Positions 26,301 through 40,700 of a stretch of 64,000 bases of DNA are shown here, piece by piece (within the stretch, counting starts at the first letter, position 1; each line of letters begins with the position of its first letter). This DNA is from Schistosoma haematobium. Its lineage: Eukaryota; Platyhelminthes; Trematoda; Strigeidida; Schistosomatidae. Under the pieces are notes generated by a model, which saw nothing but the letters and a program-made list of their open reading frames with translations, did not search any database and had not been told where the DNA came from. The DNA lies in assembly GCF_000699445.3 (NCBI RefSeq), contig NC_067195.1, forward strand, positions 88,038,569-88,102,568, read 5' to 3'. Position numbers and translations under genes: made by a program.

Positions 26301-29300
26301 CTCCTTGGTTTTTTATCAGTTCTATAGGAATAAATATTGCATTCAACACAGTTTAATTAGTGTGTCACGGTACGCGCAACTTCAACTATCGTAATGAGTC
26401 AGTAGCTACTGTGTCGGAAAATCTTATGTTATGTTATGCTCGGCAGGTCGGCGGAGCTACGGTGGTCAGCGCGCTGCAGACTCGATATTTTGACGGAGAG
26501 TGTGGCACAGAGTGCAGAGAAGAAGAAAGTGGCATGACGATCAGAACCACCACAAGGACGAATGCTTTAAAGGGGGGATGAGTGTGATTTGGGTTGTTTA
26601 TATCCACACAAGTAGTATATAACGGTGGTCAGACATAAAATGTATTTTATTAGAAGGCCGATGAGGAAAGAACGGGAACGGAACGCAATTGGTATGAAAA
26701 CGCATGAACGATGGAATCTGAGACAATGGATTGATGTTTGCGATAGGAACGTTTAAGTTTGAGATGACGAACTGATATTTTGCAAATTAACGATTTACTA
26801 TATGGTTCTCAGATTTTGTTGAGATGCTCTGTAATCTTGTACCCAAATACATTGGACCTAAAAACTAAACTAGGTTAAGTATTGTCCTGAAAACCTGTGT
26901 TTATGACCATAGATCCCAGGGTACAACCACTTAAAGTCAGTTACACACAGTCTTTTTTATGTTTGCTCCGTACGTTTCGTACTTTACTCCTGGAGCCAGA
27001 AATCTATGAGTTAATGTAAGGTGTGCTGTTTTTAGAACTGACCTTTATCAACTCAATCTTTCATTTGTAGTAAAGTAGCAACGCTGGAGATGCTAGTTGT
27101 CTAATAGAAACACTTAACTGTCATCAGCACTGAATGTGTAGTCAAATACAATGTATTGTATGTGTATTTTATTATCTATAGTTATAATTTGTTCTTTATT
27201 TTCATATAACTATTTCTCACATATCTGTTTGTATTTAAATAAATAACATGAAATTAGAATTACTGGAACTGACAAACACTCAAAAGGTCATCGCCAACAT
27301 TCGACAACCTTTGAGAAGATTCCTTATTCTGATGAACTATGGGAAGTTCAACGTGAAATAACAACTCTTAAACGCAAGTTAAAACAACATGAAAGGTCGA
27401 AAGCATTACAACAAAACCAACAATCATCATCAGATATGACAACAGCAACGTCCACATCATCATCATCATTAGCAGGAACGAATGAGTTAAAATCAAATTA
27501 TCCTTGTGTTATGTTTATGTCTGGTTCTCCATTAGTTATACCGTCCGTTTCAGAATTAGATCAAGAGGAAGTTCTTAATTTAACGTTGAGGTAAGAGTTG
27601 ATTATTATATTGCCTTGAAAAGCAGGACTATGAATTCATCCATAATTTAATTTATTTCAAAATTAAAGATATGAGAACTGGTCTGAGATCTGATCTGCAC
27701 TGAAGACACTGACAAAATGCAGAGCCTTCTGACCACTCTAAGCAACAATGCAAGCATGTTTGGGATGCGATTCTCTCCCTCGAAATGCAAAATGTTGCTT
27801 CAGGATTGGGTGGCATTGACACCCGAACTAATGATGGGGAGTGAAGTAATTGAGCGTATCGATCGCTTCACTTATCTTGGGAGTCTCATTAGCCCTTGTG
27901 GTCTGGTGTGTGACGAAATCTCAGCACGGATACAGAAGGCTCGACTAGCTTTTGCCAACTTGCGTCATTTATGGCGTAGGCGAGGTATCCGTCTATCAAG
28001 CAAAGGACGGGTTTACTGCGCAGCAGTTCGTTCCGTCCTACTTTATGGGAGTGAAGCATGGCCGGTAAGAGTAGAGGATATTCGTAGGTTACTAGTATTT
28101 GATCATAGGTGTCTTCGAAATATTGCTCGTATATCGTGGGACCATGGAGTAAGTGATGCAGTTGTTAGGAAACGGGTACTAGGTAAGGATGGCAAATCAA
28201 TTGATGACGTAGTGAAACTTCATCAGTTGAGATGGCTTGGACATGTGTTACGTGTGCCCAACCACCGACTGCCTCGACGTGCGATGTTCAGTGGTATAGG
28301 AGTAGATTGGAAGAAAGCTAGGGGCGACCAGACCAATACATGGCACAAATCCATGAAGTCACTGACAAGTGGACTGAGTCATGTTAGTAGGTGTAGACTA
28401 CGTGGTTGGGGACCGCGAGATGATAGCAACCGATGATTAGAGACCTTGAATGACATGGCTCAAAATGGTTTGCAATGGCGCAGGTGCATCCGCTCTTTGT
28501 GTTCTCCCAAATTCTAATCTTCTGAATTCTTCATTTCCCTTTCTTTTTTCTCTTTCCAAATTTATTTCACAAAATTATACTCCTTGAATAACATCTTCAA
28601 ACCCTAATTTTTCTGATAACAGCTTATAATCTTACTACATCTAGCACTACGGGATTTGAATCGACCACTGCATCTCTGTGCTAATGTGGTATGGCAACTC
28701 GAACTGATGTACGTACGTACGAAGTTCTACATTGTTACTGACTGACTGACTTAGATAATTTATTCTACTGTTGAATTGACTAGCACAAATCTATGGTAAA
28801 CAAATAGTAACTTTCATATCAATCATAGTTGAGGGAAAGTAGCAAGTTTCTAAAACTTTGCCTGCAGCTCTCCTATAGTTACTACTGGTCCCAAGCCCGA
28901 ATAATGGAGGGAGGGTTGGGCATGGGGTCGACAATCCCATCCTGTAGAAAAAAACTCTGGCTAAAAAATGCCAACCAGACCAAACAAGTATTTTTGAGTT
29001 TGTTGTATCGTAAAACTACCACATCAATAGCCAACAATTCGATGTCCATAACAAATTCTTAGTCAAATTTTTGACGCTTCTCTCTTTACATCATACTTTA
29101 TATGATGGATGGTTACCAGATATCTATGCCCATACTGTCTGTCCATGTCTTTCACAGTTCTGTTTTAGTGTTATGCAACAGGATGAAGAGAGTTCGAAAC
29201 CATTGTTTGTTTAATTTATTATTAGTTCTACAGGTACCACCAGGTAAACCTAAATTTTTGATAAAAACCAGTTGATCAACTGTTATTTATTATCATATGA

Positions 29301-29834
29301 CGAATATCTTACTCTATTAGACTTGTAACATTCATCAATACTATTTCTTATTGAACAATGAAAACCTCATTTAATCATCAAACAACTTATCCCGATGATG
29401 AAGTTTAACTTCCACTAGTTAATTGATTTAATCATTTTGGTTAGTTACTTTATTTTATATCGTTTTAATGAGTGATTATAGGTGAATACAAGTAAGCATG
29501 TTATACAGTATCTATAATTATACAAAACTAATTTAACTATCATATTTCATACTCAGACGAAATGCTCATCCAGTGCTTCGAAGTTTTCAATGATAGTCTA
29601 GTCTAGCTTTTATCGACTCATGAATTCAACTATGAATATCATGTTTTAATTATATAAAGTTTAAAGGCATCATTAAAATTCATTTATTTATTTGAACACA
29701 TAAATATTGGTACAAGAGGGCACCAAACATATATGCGCCACACAAAACAATGAGAATGGGAAGAGAATAAAGAAGGTAAGGAGCGTAAAAGAAGAAAAAA
29801 GAACAATAACGACCACAGATTAGTGTAAGGTAGT

Positions 29835-29880
<46 letters not shown>

Positions 29881-32800
29881 GGGAAACGGAAAGGTACAAC
29901 TAGAAAGAATTCTTTCAGTCAAGGAAGTTACAATTAGTTTTTAGAGCACGATCACGACTGGCTTTTATTCTGAGCCATATCTGATAACGTCTCTAGCCAC
30001 TGTGTAGCACCATCTCTCGGACCCCAACCAGGGAGTCGTGAAGGACCAACACAAGCCAGTCCTTTGTAGCTTTCTTTCATACCACGACACCATGCCATAC
30101 ATTGACCACCTCTCCGCTTCTTCCAACCAGTCCCAGAGTCGGCAAATAATGCACGACATGGAGTTCTCTGGGACGACATTCGGAGAACATGTCCAAGCCA
30201 CCGAAGTCGGTGTTTCAAGATGGTAACATCGATTGCATTATCTTCTCTGTGCCCCGAACACACGATGCCGAACCTCTGCATTACTGACATGGTGCTGCCA
30301 CTGGATGTCAGCAATCCTTCGGAGACAGCGATGATCGAACACAGAGAGTCTTCTAACGTCCTCAACTCGGAGAGGCCAGGTTTCACAAGCATAGAGCAAA
30401 ACTGCTCTCACCGACGCGTTGTAGATCCGACCTTTTACAGTGCTGTCGTTCTTTGCTTTACTTTGTGAATTTCCAGTACTAGCGAAATAATCTGATCGTT
30501 ACATTTAGGTCAGACTATTTGTTTTCGAGTTTTCATTTTCACATAAATAGAGTGAAGACATACTTTTGTTAATAATTATCAGTACAGACTATGAGTCGGA
30601 CCAACTAACTAAACCGGTTCGAAAATAAGTCTTATAGTGATGTTGGTTGTGGCTTACTCTGCCTACAATCTATTGGACCTAGTGTCACAGTTTGAAACCG
30701 TCACACATCGGTATAGTGTTTTACCAGCTTATATCTCGGATTTAGTCTGTGTTAAATGTCACTATGACTTTTTATGCTAGAACAAGTATTTTAGTTCAGG
30801 AAGAATGATAAAACGGATTTTCTCGTAAGCCTGAAATCTGCCTGCTAACGGGCTCCCATGTGTCATGCACTAACGATGATATTTTCTTAGTCCTTAGAAG
30901 GAAAATCAATTGAGAAGACTGTAATTATTGACTGAAGTTTTAAAAGATTCAGAGTGGTGTGTGCTGGCTGTTGTATTACCGAACATCGTAAGTCAGCAAC
31001 TACTTGTGGTGCATTAAAGGCACCTCGTAGAGCACTGATCACCGACCAACAATCTCTAGCCTATTTCGTACCTAAGTCTCCAGTACAGTTGTTGCCAAGT
31101 CTTATTCACTCTTTTGATGTCTACCAATATTTATGTGTTCGAATGAATAATAAATAAATAAATAAATATCTACCTCCGATTCCCGGTGCAATGTATTCTT
31201 TAGTCTGCTTCTCTTCCTTTTGCCATGAGGATTTCAAGTCAGGGTTTGATTTGTGATGCAGTTCTGAAATTTTTGCAATGTGTGTCCTATTCACCTCCAG
31301 CATCTTTAACTTAAAGCTGATTTTTCTTCTACCATAGTTGTTGCAGACAGTGTTTGGCCAACAGATCTGGATTAACTTGGTTAAAAACTTTATATGCAAT
31401 TAGTTCCCTTTATGAATTATGAACCTTATAAATAACTGTATCATCTTGATGGTGTTTGTGGTAGTATCATATCTGTGCAGTAGGGACTGTCTTGACGTTT
31501 GTATTGAAAGATTCTTTAGAGTTATTAGCATACAAACTTTGTATCTCATTTTGTCTACCTAATAAAGATCGACAATATTTGTATCATAGTTTACTGTTTA
31601 TTCTAGATAGATCATTAGAAAATACTTATGACTTTATAAACAGTACTAATTATGTGTTTCGTCGATTGAATATTGCTCCGTCTGGATGTCTTTCATAATT
31701 TACTGCAACTTTCACTTTTCTACTTTCATTTCAGACCAACTATCATTGTACCATCCAAGTTACTATTTTCAATTTCTCTTCTATCTTCATTGAAAAAATA
31801 TTAAATCACCAATATTCTACTTGAAATAAAATGAGTAGACTTAAGTTTGTACTATTTGCGCATCGTTTATTATCTCCCATGTATATTGTTGATCGTACCC
31901 TTCAAATTCCAGCTCATTTATTTGTAAATAAGATTAATGTTTTCTCGACACAAATAAAACGATTTGCCGGTCATGCTCACTGGCAAAATGTGAAACATAT
32001 CAAAGAAGCTGGTGATCGTGAAAAAGCAATCCTTCGGAGACAGCGATGATCGAACACAGAGAGTCTTCTAACGCCCTCAACTCGGAGAGACCAGGTTTCA
32101 CAAGCATAGAGCAAAACTGCTCTCACCGACGCGTTGTAGATCCGACCTTTTACAGTCAGACTGACATCACCAAGACGTCAAAAATGGCCTAGATTGGGAT
32201 AAGTCTCTCTGGCTTTCATTATACATGCATTGATCTCATCACTCACGCCACCATCAGCATTAAAATGTACTTGAGCTATCTTTAAAGGTTGTTTGTTTGT
32301 TTTTAATTGTTTAGTGTATTTGTATTGTATATACATGTATGTATGTATGTATGTATGTATGTATGTATGTATGTATGTATGTATGTATGTATGTATGTAT
32401 GTGTACGGGTTTGGTTTATATAAACATGTGTTATTTACACATTAGTATTAATTACTAATTCATATCGATATTTCTATGGTGTATTTGTAAAAAGTTCTCA
32501 ATCATCATTTTATTTTCCTGTGAAATTTCTACTATTCTATAGTGATGAAGATCTATTTCTCTTATTTGAAAAATGATGATAGTTTTGTTTAAAACGAAAC
32601 TTTTTATTTATTCTGTTTATTCATATCAATGTTTAGAAAATTACCAATTGAACCAATTACTTCAGTGACACAATTAGTACCTACAACTTGTAATAGTTGT
32701 TCAGAACAATCAATTAATAATGTTAATAACCATGATAAGACAGAATTTATTGAACAAATCTCATCATCAACAGTAACATCAGTGGAAACAATGACCACTA

Positions 32801-33109
32801 CTACAATTGGGACAGCAGTGATCACAAGTGATTGTATACGTCAAGAAGATAACCATCATATTGATAATGATGGTGAAGGCGGCAGCGGTGCTAATGATAT
32901 CAGTCACAATACATTAAATGTAAATAATATTGTACAAGATGAAAATAATAACCACGAACAAGGACATTTAAAAGAGAATACTATTGCTATTACAATGAAT
33001 ACAGACAATGAGAATAACAATAATCATACGAATGATAAATTCATGTACGAACAAGACGTTTTGACTGTAAAATCTAGTCAAATGCCTAATATGGATAATC
33101 AAGTAAATG

Positions 33110-33145
<36 letters not shown>

Positions 33146-36100
33146 TATAGTTTTCTTATAACATGAAAATAAGCATTGGTTTCCAATATTTCTACATCGT
33201 GACTAACTGTTAACAATTGTATGTATTTAATGGTTGAATTCATGAATCAATTAAAGTTAGACCACCATAGAAAACCTGGAAGCACTGGATGGCGGTTTTG
33301 TCCTAGTATGGTACCCCTCAGCAGTGCGCATTCATGATCCCGCCTTGCGAGATTTGAATACAGAACCTATCGGTCTCGAGCGCGAATGTTTAACCTCTAG
33401 ACCAATGAGCCGGCAATGCTGAGGAGTCCCATACTAGGACGAAATGGCCATCCAGTACTTCCAGGAATTATGATAGTTTTAAATTTATTTATTTTATTTA
33501 AACACAAACATAGGTACAAGAAGGTACCAAATAAATGTGTGCCACATAACTCATTCGATTTGTGTGGGGGCTAGAATACTACCCGGCTGCCCAAACGGAA
33601 ACAGGTGGTTTACTTAAGGGATCACACCCGGTGCCTTTGACTTAAAGGTCTGATCCACAAGGCAGTGGAGCGACGTCAGGAGATGCAGTAACATGATGGT
33701 CGGTGACCAACGATTGGTTAATATGCCATTTGCTCCTTCAGGATCCTGGGGCCCATGTGAAGCATTTCGTTGGAATCAAGGTTTTCCATCTCCCTTGGGT
33801 GGACTCTCCGTGTCCACCAACCTGGTTAAAGAGCCGGACATTCGATTTTTTTCCTCTCAATTTCGTAAACAAGAGTAATGCCGCGAGAAAGCAGTGAGTA
33901 TGACTTTCCTGTCGGTGGCTGCATACGCGTAGCCATGTGAGAGCATTTCGAGAGGGAGAGCTGACTCTCCCTACCCTCGACCGTACCATAGCATTTGAGG
34001 ACAATATTACAGTTTCTGAATGTAAATAAGTATTAAAAAGAAAATGTATACTTACACGATAAATTCCTCCAGAACTTAAACCATACTGTCCCGACCGAAG
34101 CTGCTACCTTGACGCGGTGGTCGGGCTTGCCTATCGTAATGACCCAACCGAGCTATATTGGCTGGAACAACCGTTCCCCTAGGCCCAACCATGTCAGATA
34201 GGTCGATTGAAGAGCGGTAAGGCTAAAAGCAGCAACTCAAGGTCTGAGGGCGAAGTCGTACTGCTGACTGTGGAGGGGTGTGACAGCAGTAAGGTGTTTC
34301 CCTCAGACAACCAGCATCTGCAGCGATGTTGCCTTCCCACAAGGAACGGTGGGGTTAGAAAAGGTCGGCCCTAAAAATGTCACACCTCACCTTACCTCAC
34401 GGATTTCCGTCTCGGGCGGTAAGGCCCTTTGAAGGACGGAGCTAACACATTAAAAACCTTCCATGAAAAGGCCGTGCACGACCGGTCTCAAGTAGTTGTC
34501 CCTTGGGCTCTGCGGTCACGCTCCCAGGTCGTTAAGACCAACACTAATCCAATTTCCATTTCAGGTTCCTCTAGAAATACCCTTTGACGGTGTGGGCAGC
34601 CGGGAAGTGACACCAGCCCTCATACCCGTAACAGCACACGAGACCAAGTTGGTCACATTCAAATCCTTCCTACACCTCCTAATACCTCTCTTATCTCCAT
34701 GACTAACCCTCCTCACGTCTCTTTATCACCTCGCACCGCTAAGGCAAACGATTTGAGTACGCGGAACGCTGTTCCTGGTCTCCTGAAACCACGCTCTAAA
34801 CTACACGTAGGAGCTTTTAACGTCCGAACACTGTGACAAATAGGACAGCAGGCTTAATTAGCTACGACTTTAGAATCCCACGCCATCGATGTGTGCTGCG
34901 TCTTCGAACCGCGAGATGATAGCAACCGATGATTAGAGACCCTGAATGACATGGCTCAAAATGGTTTGCAATGGCGCAGGTGCATCCACTCTTTGTGTTC
35001 TCCCAAATTCTAATCTTCTGAATTCTCCATGTCCCTTTTTTTCTATTTACAAACTTATTTCACTGGATTATACTCTTTAAATAACATCTTCAAACCCTAA
35101 TTTTTCTGATAACAGCTTATAATCTTACTACATCTAGCACTACGGGATTTGAATGGACAACTGCATCTCTATGCTAATGTGGTGTGGCAACTCGAACTGA
35201 TGTACGTACGTACGAAGTTCTACATTTTTACTGACTGACTAAACCATCCTGTTCAATATAATCGATACAATGACGAAAAAACGCTGGCAGAACAATTCCA
35301 TCATGACTAGGATTTCTGTTACAGGCTATATCTAAAGGCATTCCAAAAATAGTCTGAATAGTGAGTAGGATAGAAACGAAGAAAATAATAATAATAATAA
35401 CACTAAGTAATGTGGATTATAAAATGAAAATGAATGTGAAATGCACATATGTGATGTTATCGATGTATTCAAAAGTATATCATAAAACTGTTAATCTGAA
35501 AATTACTTTCCTCGTGTTCCTACGCTCATTCAAACATTTCTAACCTCAGAAATAATGTAGTCAGTTATATATTGTTGAAACATTTCGATAAGCTATTGTG
35601 ATTTATTTGCTTAAATGAACCTTGAAATCCTCACATTTATCACTTAGTTCATTCGAAATCAGTTTGTCTAGTAGTGTTCAGTACTTTTTTTAAACAAAAT
35701 AATCATTAATATATTCTGTGATTACTTAGTCTTCGAGAAAATTGTTGATTTCTTAGGTTTGTATATATTACACAATAGTTTTTAACAATTTATGTGTATA
35801 CTGCATGTACGTACATAACAGCCGTTTACTTCGACAGCCGGTGTTCGATAAAAGTGCGAGTATGTTAGAATAAATCTAAGTGTTAAAACCAAAATTTCAG
35901 ATTGGTCTATGGTGTTATTAACTGTTAATCTGACTACGTACCAACTAACTGATTAAGGGTCCATACGATAATCGTGATCAGTATAGTTGGAGACCTTAAG
36001 TAACATTGATCGAGATTTGTAGCAATGACCCAACTGTATTCCTTTTTTAAATCTTTGCTTAGATGTTAAATTTTGACTTATTTTATACGTGTTACCCCTG

Positions 36101-37634
36101 ACGGGATCACCGAGTAAGTAAAAGTGATGTTAGACGCAGGGTATTAGATAATGACGATGGTAAATCATTTGATGAGGTTGTGAATCTTCACCTACTGAGA
36201 CGGTTGGGCCACGTGTTACGCATGCCTGAACACCGACTACCACGACGTGTAATGCTAATCGGTGTTGGAGATGGTTGGAAGAAAGTTGGGGGCGGCCGAA
36301 CCAAAACGTGGCATCAGTGTTTGGAGTCACTAACTTCTGATCTGAGCGATGTCTGTAGATGTAGACTGTTATGACTTTATGATCCGCTAGTTATCACGTA
36401 ATCTATTCGCCAATGAAAATACGACTTATTCGCTTTTATATAGTACTAAACCAATGACGTATGACCGGTCTGATCAGCCTAGCGTCCTATTGTTTCCTTG
36501 CTCGCCTAGCCCGTCCAGCTCAGTCCAGAATACCAACAATAGCCTCCACTATGCGAATCATTTATTTCAGACATACTGGGTTTATATACCAAACAAACAG
36601 ACCGCAACGCAGCATAAAATAGGAAATAACATTCATACACAATAAAGCCAAAACGTGGTTGTGAACGTGGGAGGCACTGGTCAATAAACTGAGTATAACT
36701 TAGGAACAGTAAATCGTACAATAATAATCTAGGGGTCAAAATAAAGCTTATAACAAGGGGAATATAGATATACATAATCTAGTTACTGAATATTTATACT
36801 ATGAGAATACATAAATAATATTAGTCCACTAATAGTTGACAGAAGTTACTCGTAATGTAATCTTCACTAGGATATAACATAGACTACTTGGTTGGGGTCT
36901 GCGTGACTATCGTATCCAATGGTTGGAGACTGTGTATGACATGACTCAGAATTGATCACAATGCAGTCGGTGTATACACTCTTCGTCTTCCCTCAAACTA
37001 AGAGATTAAAATCGCTTCATATCTTTCTTTCTACCAACTAATTCTTTCTTTCTGTCCTATATCCTTATATGCAATCTTTCTTTTATATATTACTACATCT
37101 GAATTAACTACTTTTATGAATCCGGTGTCCATCTTGTTGTGTTAATGAGGTACGGCAACTTGGACCGATGCATAAATGTGCCTGGTTCTACGTTGTAGCT
37201 GACTGACTGTTACCCCGGATACTTGCTTCTTCTTTTTCAACCTTATTGTCGATATATTGTCTGCTTCTCACAATTATCGACTTATTTAACTATGGAATGT
37301 GTAGTATTACAATTTTGTACCAAAATACATTTGTGTTGGATCTCACTTTGACTATGAATTGACTAGTTACATTCCTACTGTTTATTTATTTATTAAGATT
37401 GAATTCTCCTCTAGCTCTAACCTCAAGGCAAATTTTCACAAATCAGTAGTATACATATGTGTATTTGTTTTCTCATTTCAATTATTTTAGGTCGTTGAAC
37501 AAGAAACCAAATCTGTGGATATTTTACATTCACCTTCAGACCAAACTCCTACAGAAATTAATAACAAAACTATTCCTAATGCATACACTCAAAATACATT
37601 AATCTCCAATAATACTAATGATAATAATATTGAT

Positions 37635-37713
<79 letters not shown>

Positions 37714-40700
37714 GTGTATTATATCCTTATGAAACAATTTCGACTGTTGATAACTCATCTTATTCTATGAGTTATTCACCTTCACTTCCACCACCATCGG
37801 ATTTAGCGCCAAAATTGTCAGAATTCATTAAAACTTCTACAGTCAATATAAATGATTCGAAATCACGTCAAATTATGTATTATAAAGCACGTAAACAAGA
37901 ATTGACCGCAATACAAACGGATTTACGTGCAAGAATTCGTTCGGAAAATGCAGAAATTAGTCGATTACAGGTAAATTAATTCGTTTGTTGGTTGCTTTAT
38001 GTTACTACTAGTTTCCATGAGAAACCGATATTATTATATATCTGGATAGCCTCCAAATGCCATGGCACGACCGTGAGTGGGAAGAGTCAGCTCTCCCTTT
38101 CGAAATGCTCTCATATGACCATGTGCGTACAACCACTACTAGGGAAGTACTGCTCACTTCCTTCTCGTGACCGGGGTGTTGTTTACGAAAGTGAGAAGAC
38201 GTAAAGGAAATATCCGGCGCTTTAGTCGGGTGGGTTGGTGGACACGGAGCGTCCACCTAAGGGAGTTGGAAAACCCTGATGCAAAACCAATGGTTAATAT
38301 GGACTCCAGGATCCTAAGACAACAAAAGGTGTATGAACCGATTGTTGGTCTACGGTTACCATGTAACTGCATCTCCTGACGTTGTTTCACTGCCTTATGG
38401 GTTAGACCTTTAGGTCAAAGGCTCGGGGTGTGGTATACTAAGGAATTCACCTGTTTCAGTTTGGGAACCTGGGCAGTATCCTAGCCATCATACAAATCGA
38501 GTGATTTATGTGTCACATATCTACTTGGTGCCTCCTTGTACCAATGTTTATATGTTTAAATAAATAAATAAGTAATAAATCTTTATTGTGACAAATTATT
38601 TACTCATTCACATTGTGTATTTATTTATTTGTTTAATTGAAAGTGTTTTTAAATTATGTGTTACAGTACAATTTATATAAAGAAAGATATTGAAACAATA
38701 GTTTATACATTAAATGACAGGTTACCGTATTGATAATAATGACGATATTGATGATTTTCGATTGAATTTCTAAGTCTTGATCTTAAATAACTTTAAATTT
38801 GACATAAATATACTTCAATTCTAGTTGATACACAGTACAGAAACAGTAAAATTAATAAAAGTGGGTAGCAGATAAGCCAAATTATGAAGAAATCCATTGG
38901 TTCTTTGTAACCCTGTGGTTTAAGTCACTAATAGATGTCACTGCTGTTTCCACAGCTGTTTGTATAGCTTTCCAAGCAACATCTGGGTCAGCCTCGTTTT
39001 CAGAACTACCTAATTGTGAACTCAGTTGTTCCTGGAACCTACTTTTGGTTTTCTCGTTACTCAATTCAGTTCTAACGGGTCTTTTTACTGTGGCTTTTTT
39101 ACGTCCAGTGAGGCGCAAGCAAACGCGTGCCCGTATTAGGGTGCGGTTGGAGTCCAAGCAGGTACACCAGAATGAGCGACAATCTTCTACCGACCCTATC
39201 CAATGATGACTGATGGTAATATGGTCTATTTAAGTCCATCGTTGGTTTGGTGTAGGGGGTTGCCATGTTAGACGATGTCTCTCCTTATGCTTAAAATTTG
39301 TGTTTGCTAAAATTAAACGATTGTCTGAGCACAGTTGCAGCAGACGATCACCGTTATCTGTTCGTTGTGCCGGAATGCTAAAATACCCACCTAAATGCCT
39401 TTCTGTTTGGTTTAAACTACCTACCTGGGCATTAAAGTCGCCTGCTACGAGTACTATGTCTGAACGTTTAGCTTTCTGAAGAAGTTCAGATAGCTTTCTG
39501 TAAAATTCATCTTTCATTTCATCTGAGCTGCAGTCGGTGGGAGCGTAGACAGAAACGACAAAAAGGCAACGTGTGTCTCTATCCTTCCGAGTTCTTACGG
39601 AGCCGTTTAGCCAAACAGCACATAAACGACTGTTAACGGGGATCCACTCTAACAGTGCTTGTTCCGCCCTCATGCTTAGTGCTATGCCCACGCCTGCTAG
39701 TCCACAAGAGCTGGCCATCGGGTCACCAGATACACGGAGGGTTTATCTCGTTGGCTCTCCGTTTTGCCGAGGTGAGGTCAAGTGAATGACCACACTGGGA
39801 TCCTGTATGCGTGTTTCAGAGACACAGCATACACCAATGGTACCTATTCTGACCCCACCCTTCTTTGTGGGAAGGCAGCATCGCTTTCATGCTGGTTATC
39901 TGAGGGGAACACCTTACTGATGTCACACCTCTGTACAGTCAACAATGCGACTTCGCCTTCCTACCTTGAGTTTGTTGCTTTTAGTCTTACCGCTCTTCAA
40001 CCGACCTGTCTGACATGGTAGGACCTTGAGGAACGGTTGTTCCAGCCAGTATATCCCGATTGGTTCATCACAATAGGCAAGCTCGACTTCCACGTCAAGG
40101 TAGCAACAACGGTCGGGTTACTATGTATACTACGTTTTACAGATGTTTCAATGAAGTATTACATTTTAAATTTGGTTGTATTCCTTTTTTCCACAATCCA
40201 AAGATAGGAATAATTTTCCATGCTACTTATCGTCACAAGGATTTTTTAAAGTCGTATTTGTCGCAAATCGACATTTGTTTGAATGACATCAAAAGAAACA
40301 GGGAGTACTAGACAATAGTCTTGTCGTAACATGGCACTTCCCGGAAGTATATGCTGACAGTCCGTCTAGAAACCGAACCTAGGATCTTCAGCTCTGCCTT
40401 GTTTATGGGTTATCAAAGTTTTAGGTTAGTGGTACTATTAAACCACGTTGCTTTAGGTTATTGTCGCGCTATGCTGTGCATCCATTGGGGTCGAAAATGA
40501 GGACTTTCGCCCTGAGTTGTTAAGGTCATAAATTCGATCCCAATGGGGGGACATAGGTGCACACGACTGTGGAGTGCCATACCACCATGAAATAACTTTC
40601 CAGAGCTTCCTGATTTTCAATGGTACTTCAAATGATTTCAGCCTAGTGCGACTACGGTTTACAAATTGAACTAATCCCTATAAGATATTTCAATAATATT

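Larger units (their letters stand above)
29680..32257 (-). mobile_element. chimeric LINE-E insertion carrying the TACO1 5' region
   Basis: Flanked by the 9-bp repeat cattaaaat (29671-29679 and 32258-32266), so it looks like one insertion. Read 5' to 3' on the minus strand: LINE-E coding sequence 32257-32025; then 32024 to 29966, which mirrors 54722-56776 with no net indel and identical predicted ORFs (TACO1 exon 1, its upstream region and that locus's own truncated LINE-E); then a different LINE-E 3' end with an (AAT)15 run and the AATA tail. A LINE-E stretch of about 130 bp occurs twice (30313-30447 and 32025-32156) with about two differences. Confidence 0.8.

Noticed and set aside
26360..26581. 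A small host gene
   Set aside because: It ends exactly at a polypurine tract followed by an LTR-like segment, so it is more likely the end of a retroelement.
29680..29922. Leu- or Ile-rich frames on the minus strand that look like membrane segments
   Set aside because: Translation of the (AAT)15 microsatellite in the LINE-E 3' UTR.
31831..32049. Second functional TACO1 gene
   Set aside because: Only 64 codons of exon 1 are present, followed by LINE-E sequence and a stop; no exons 2-4 nearby on that strand.
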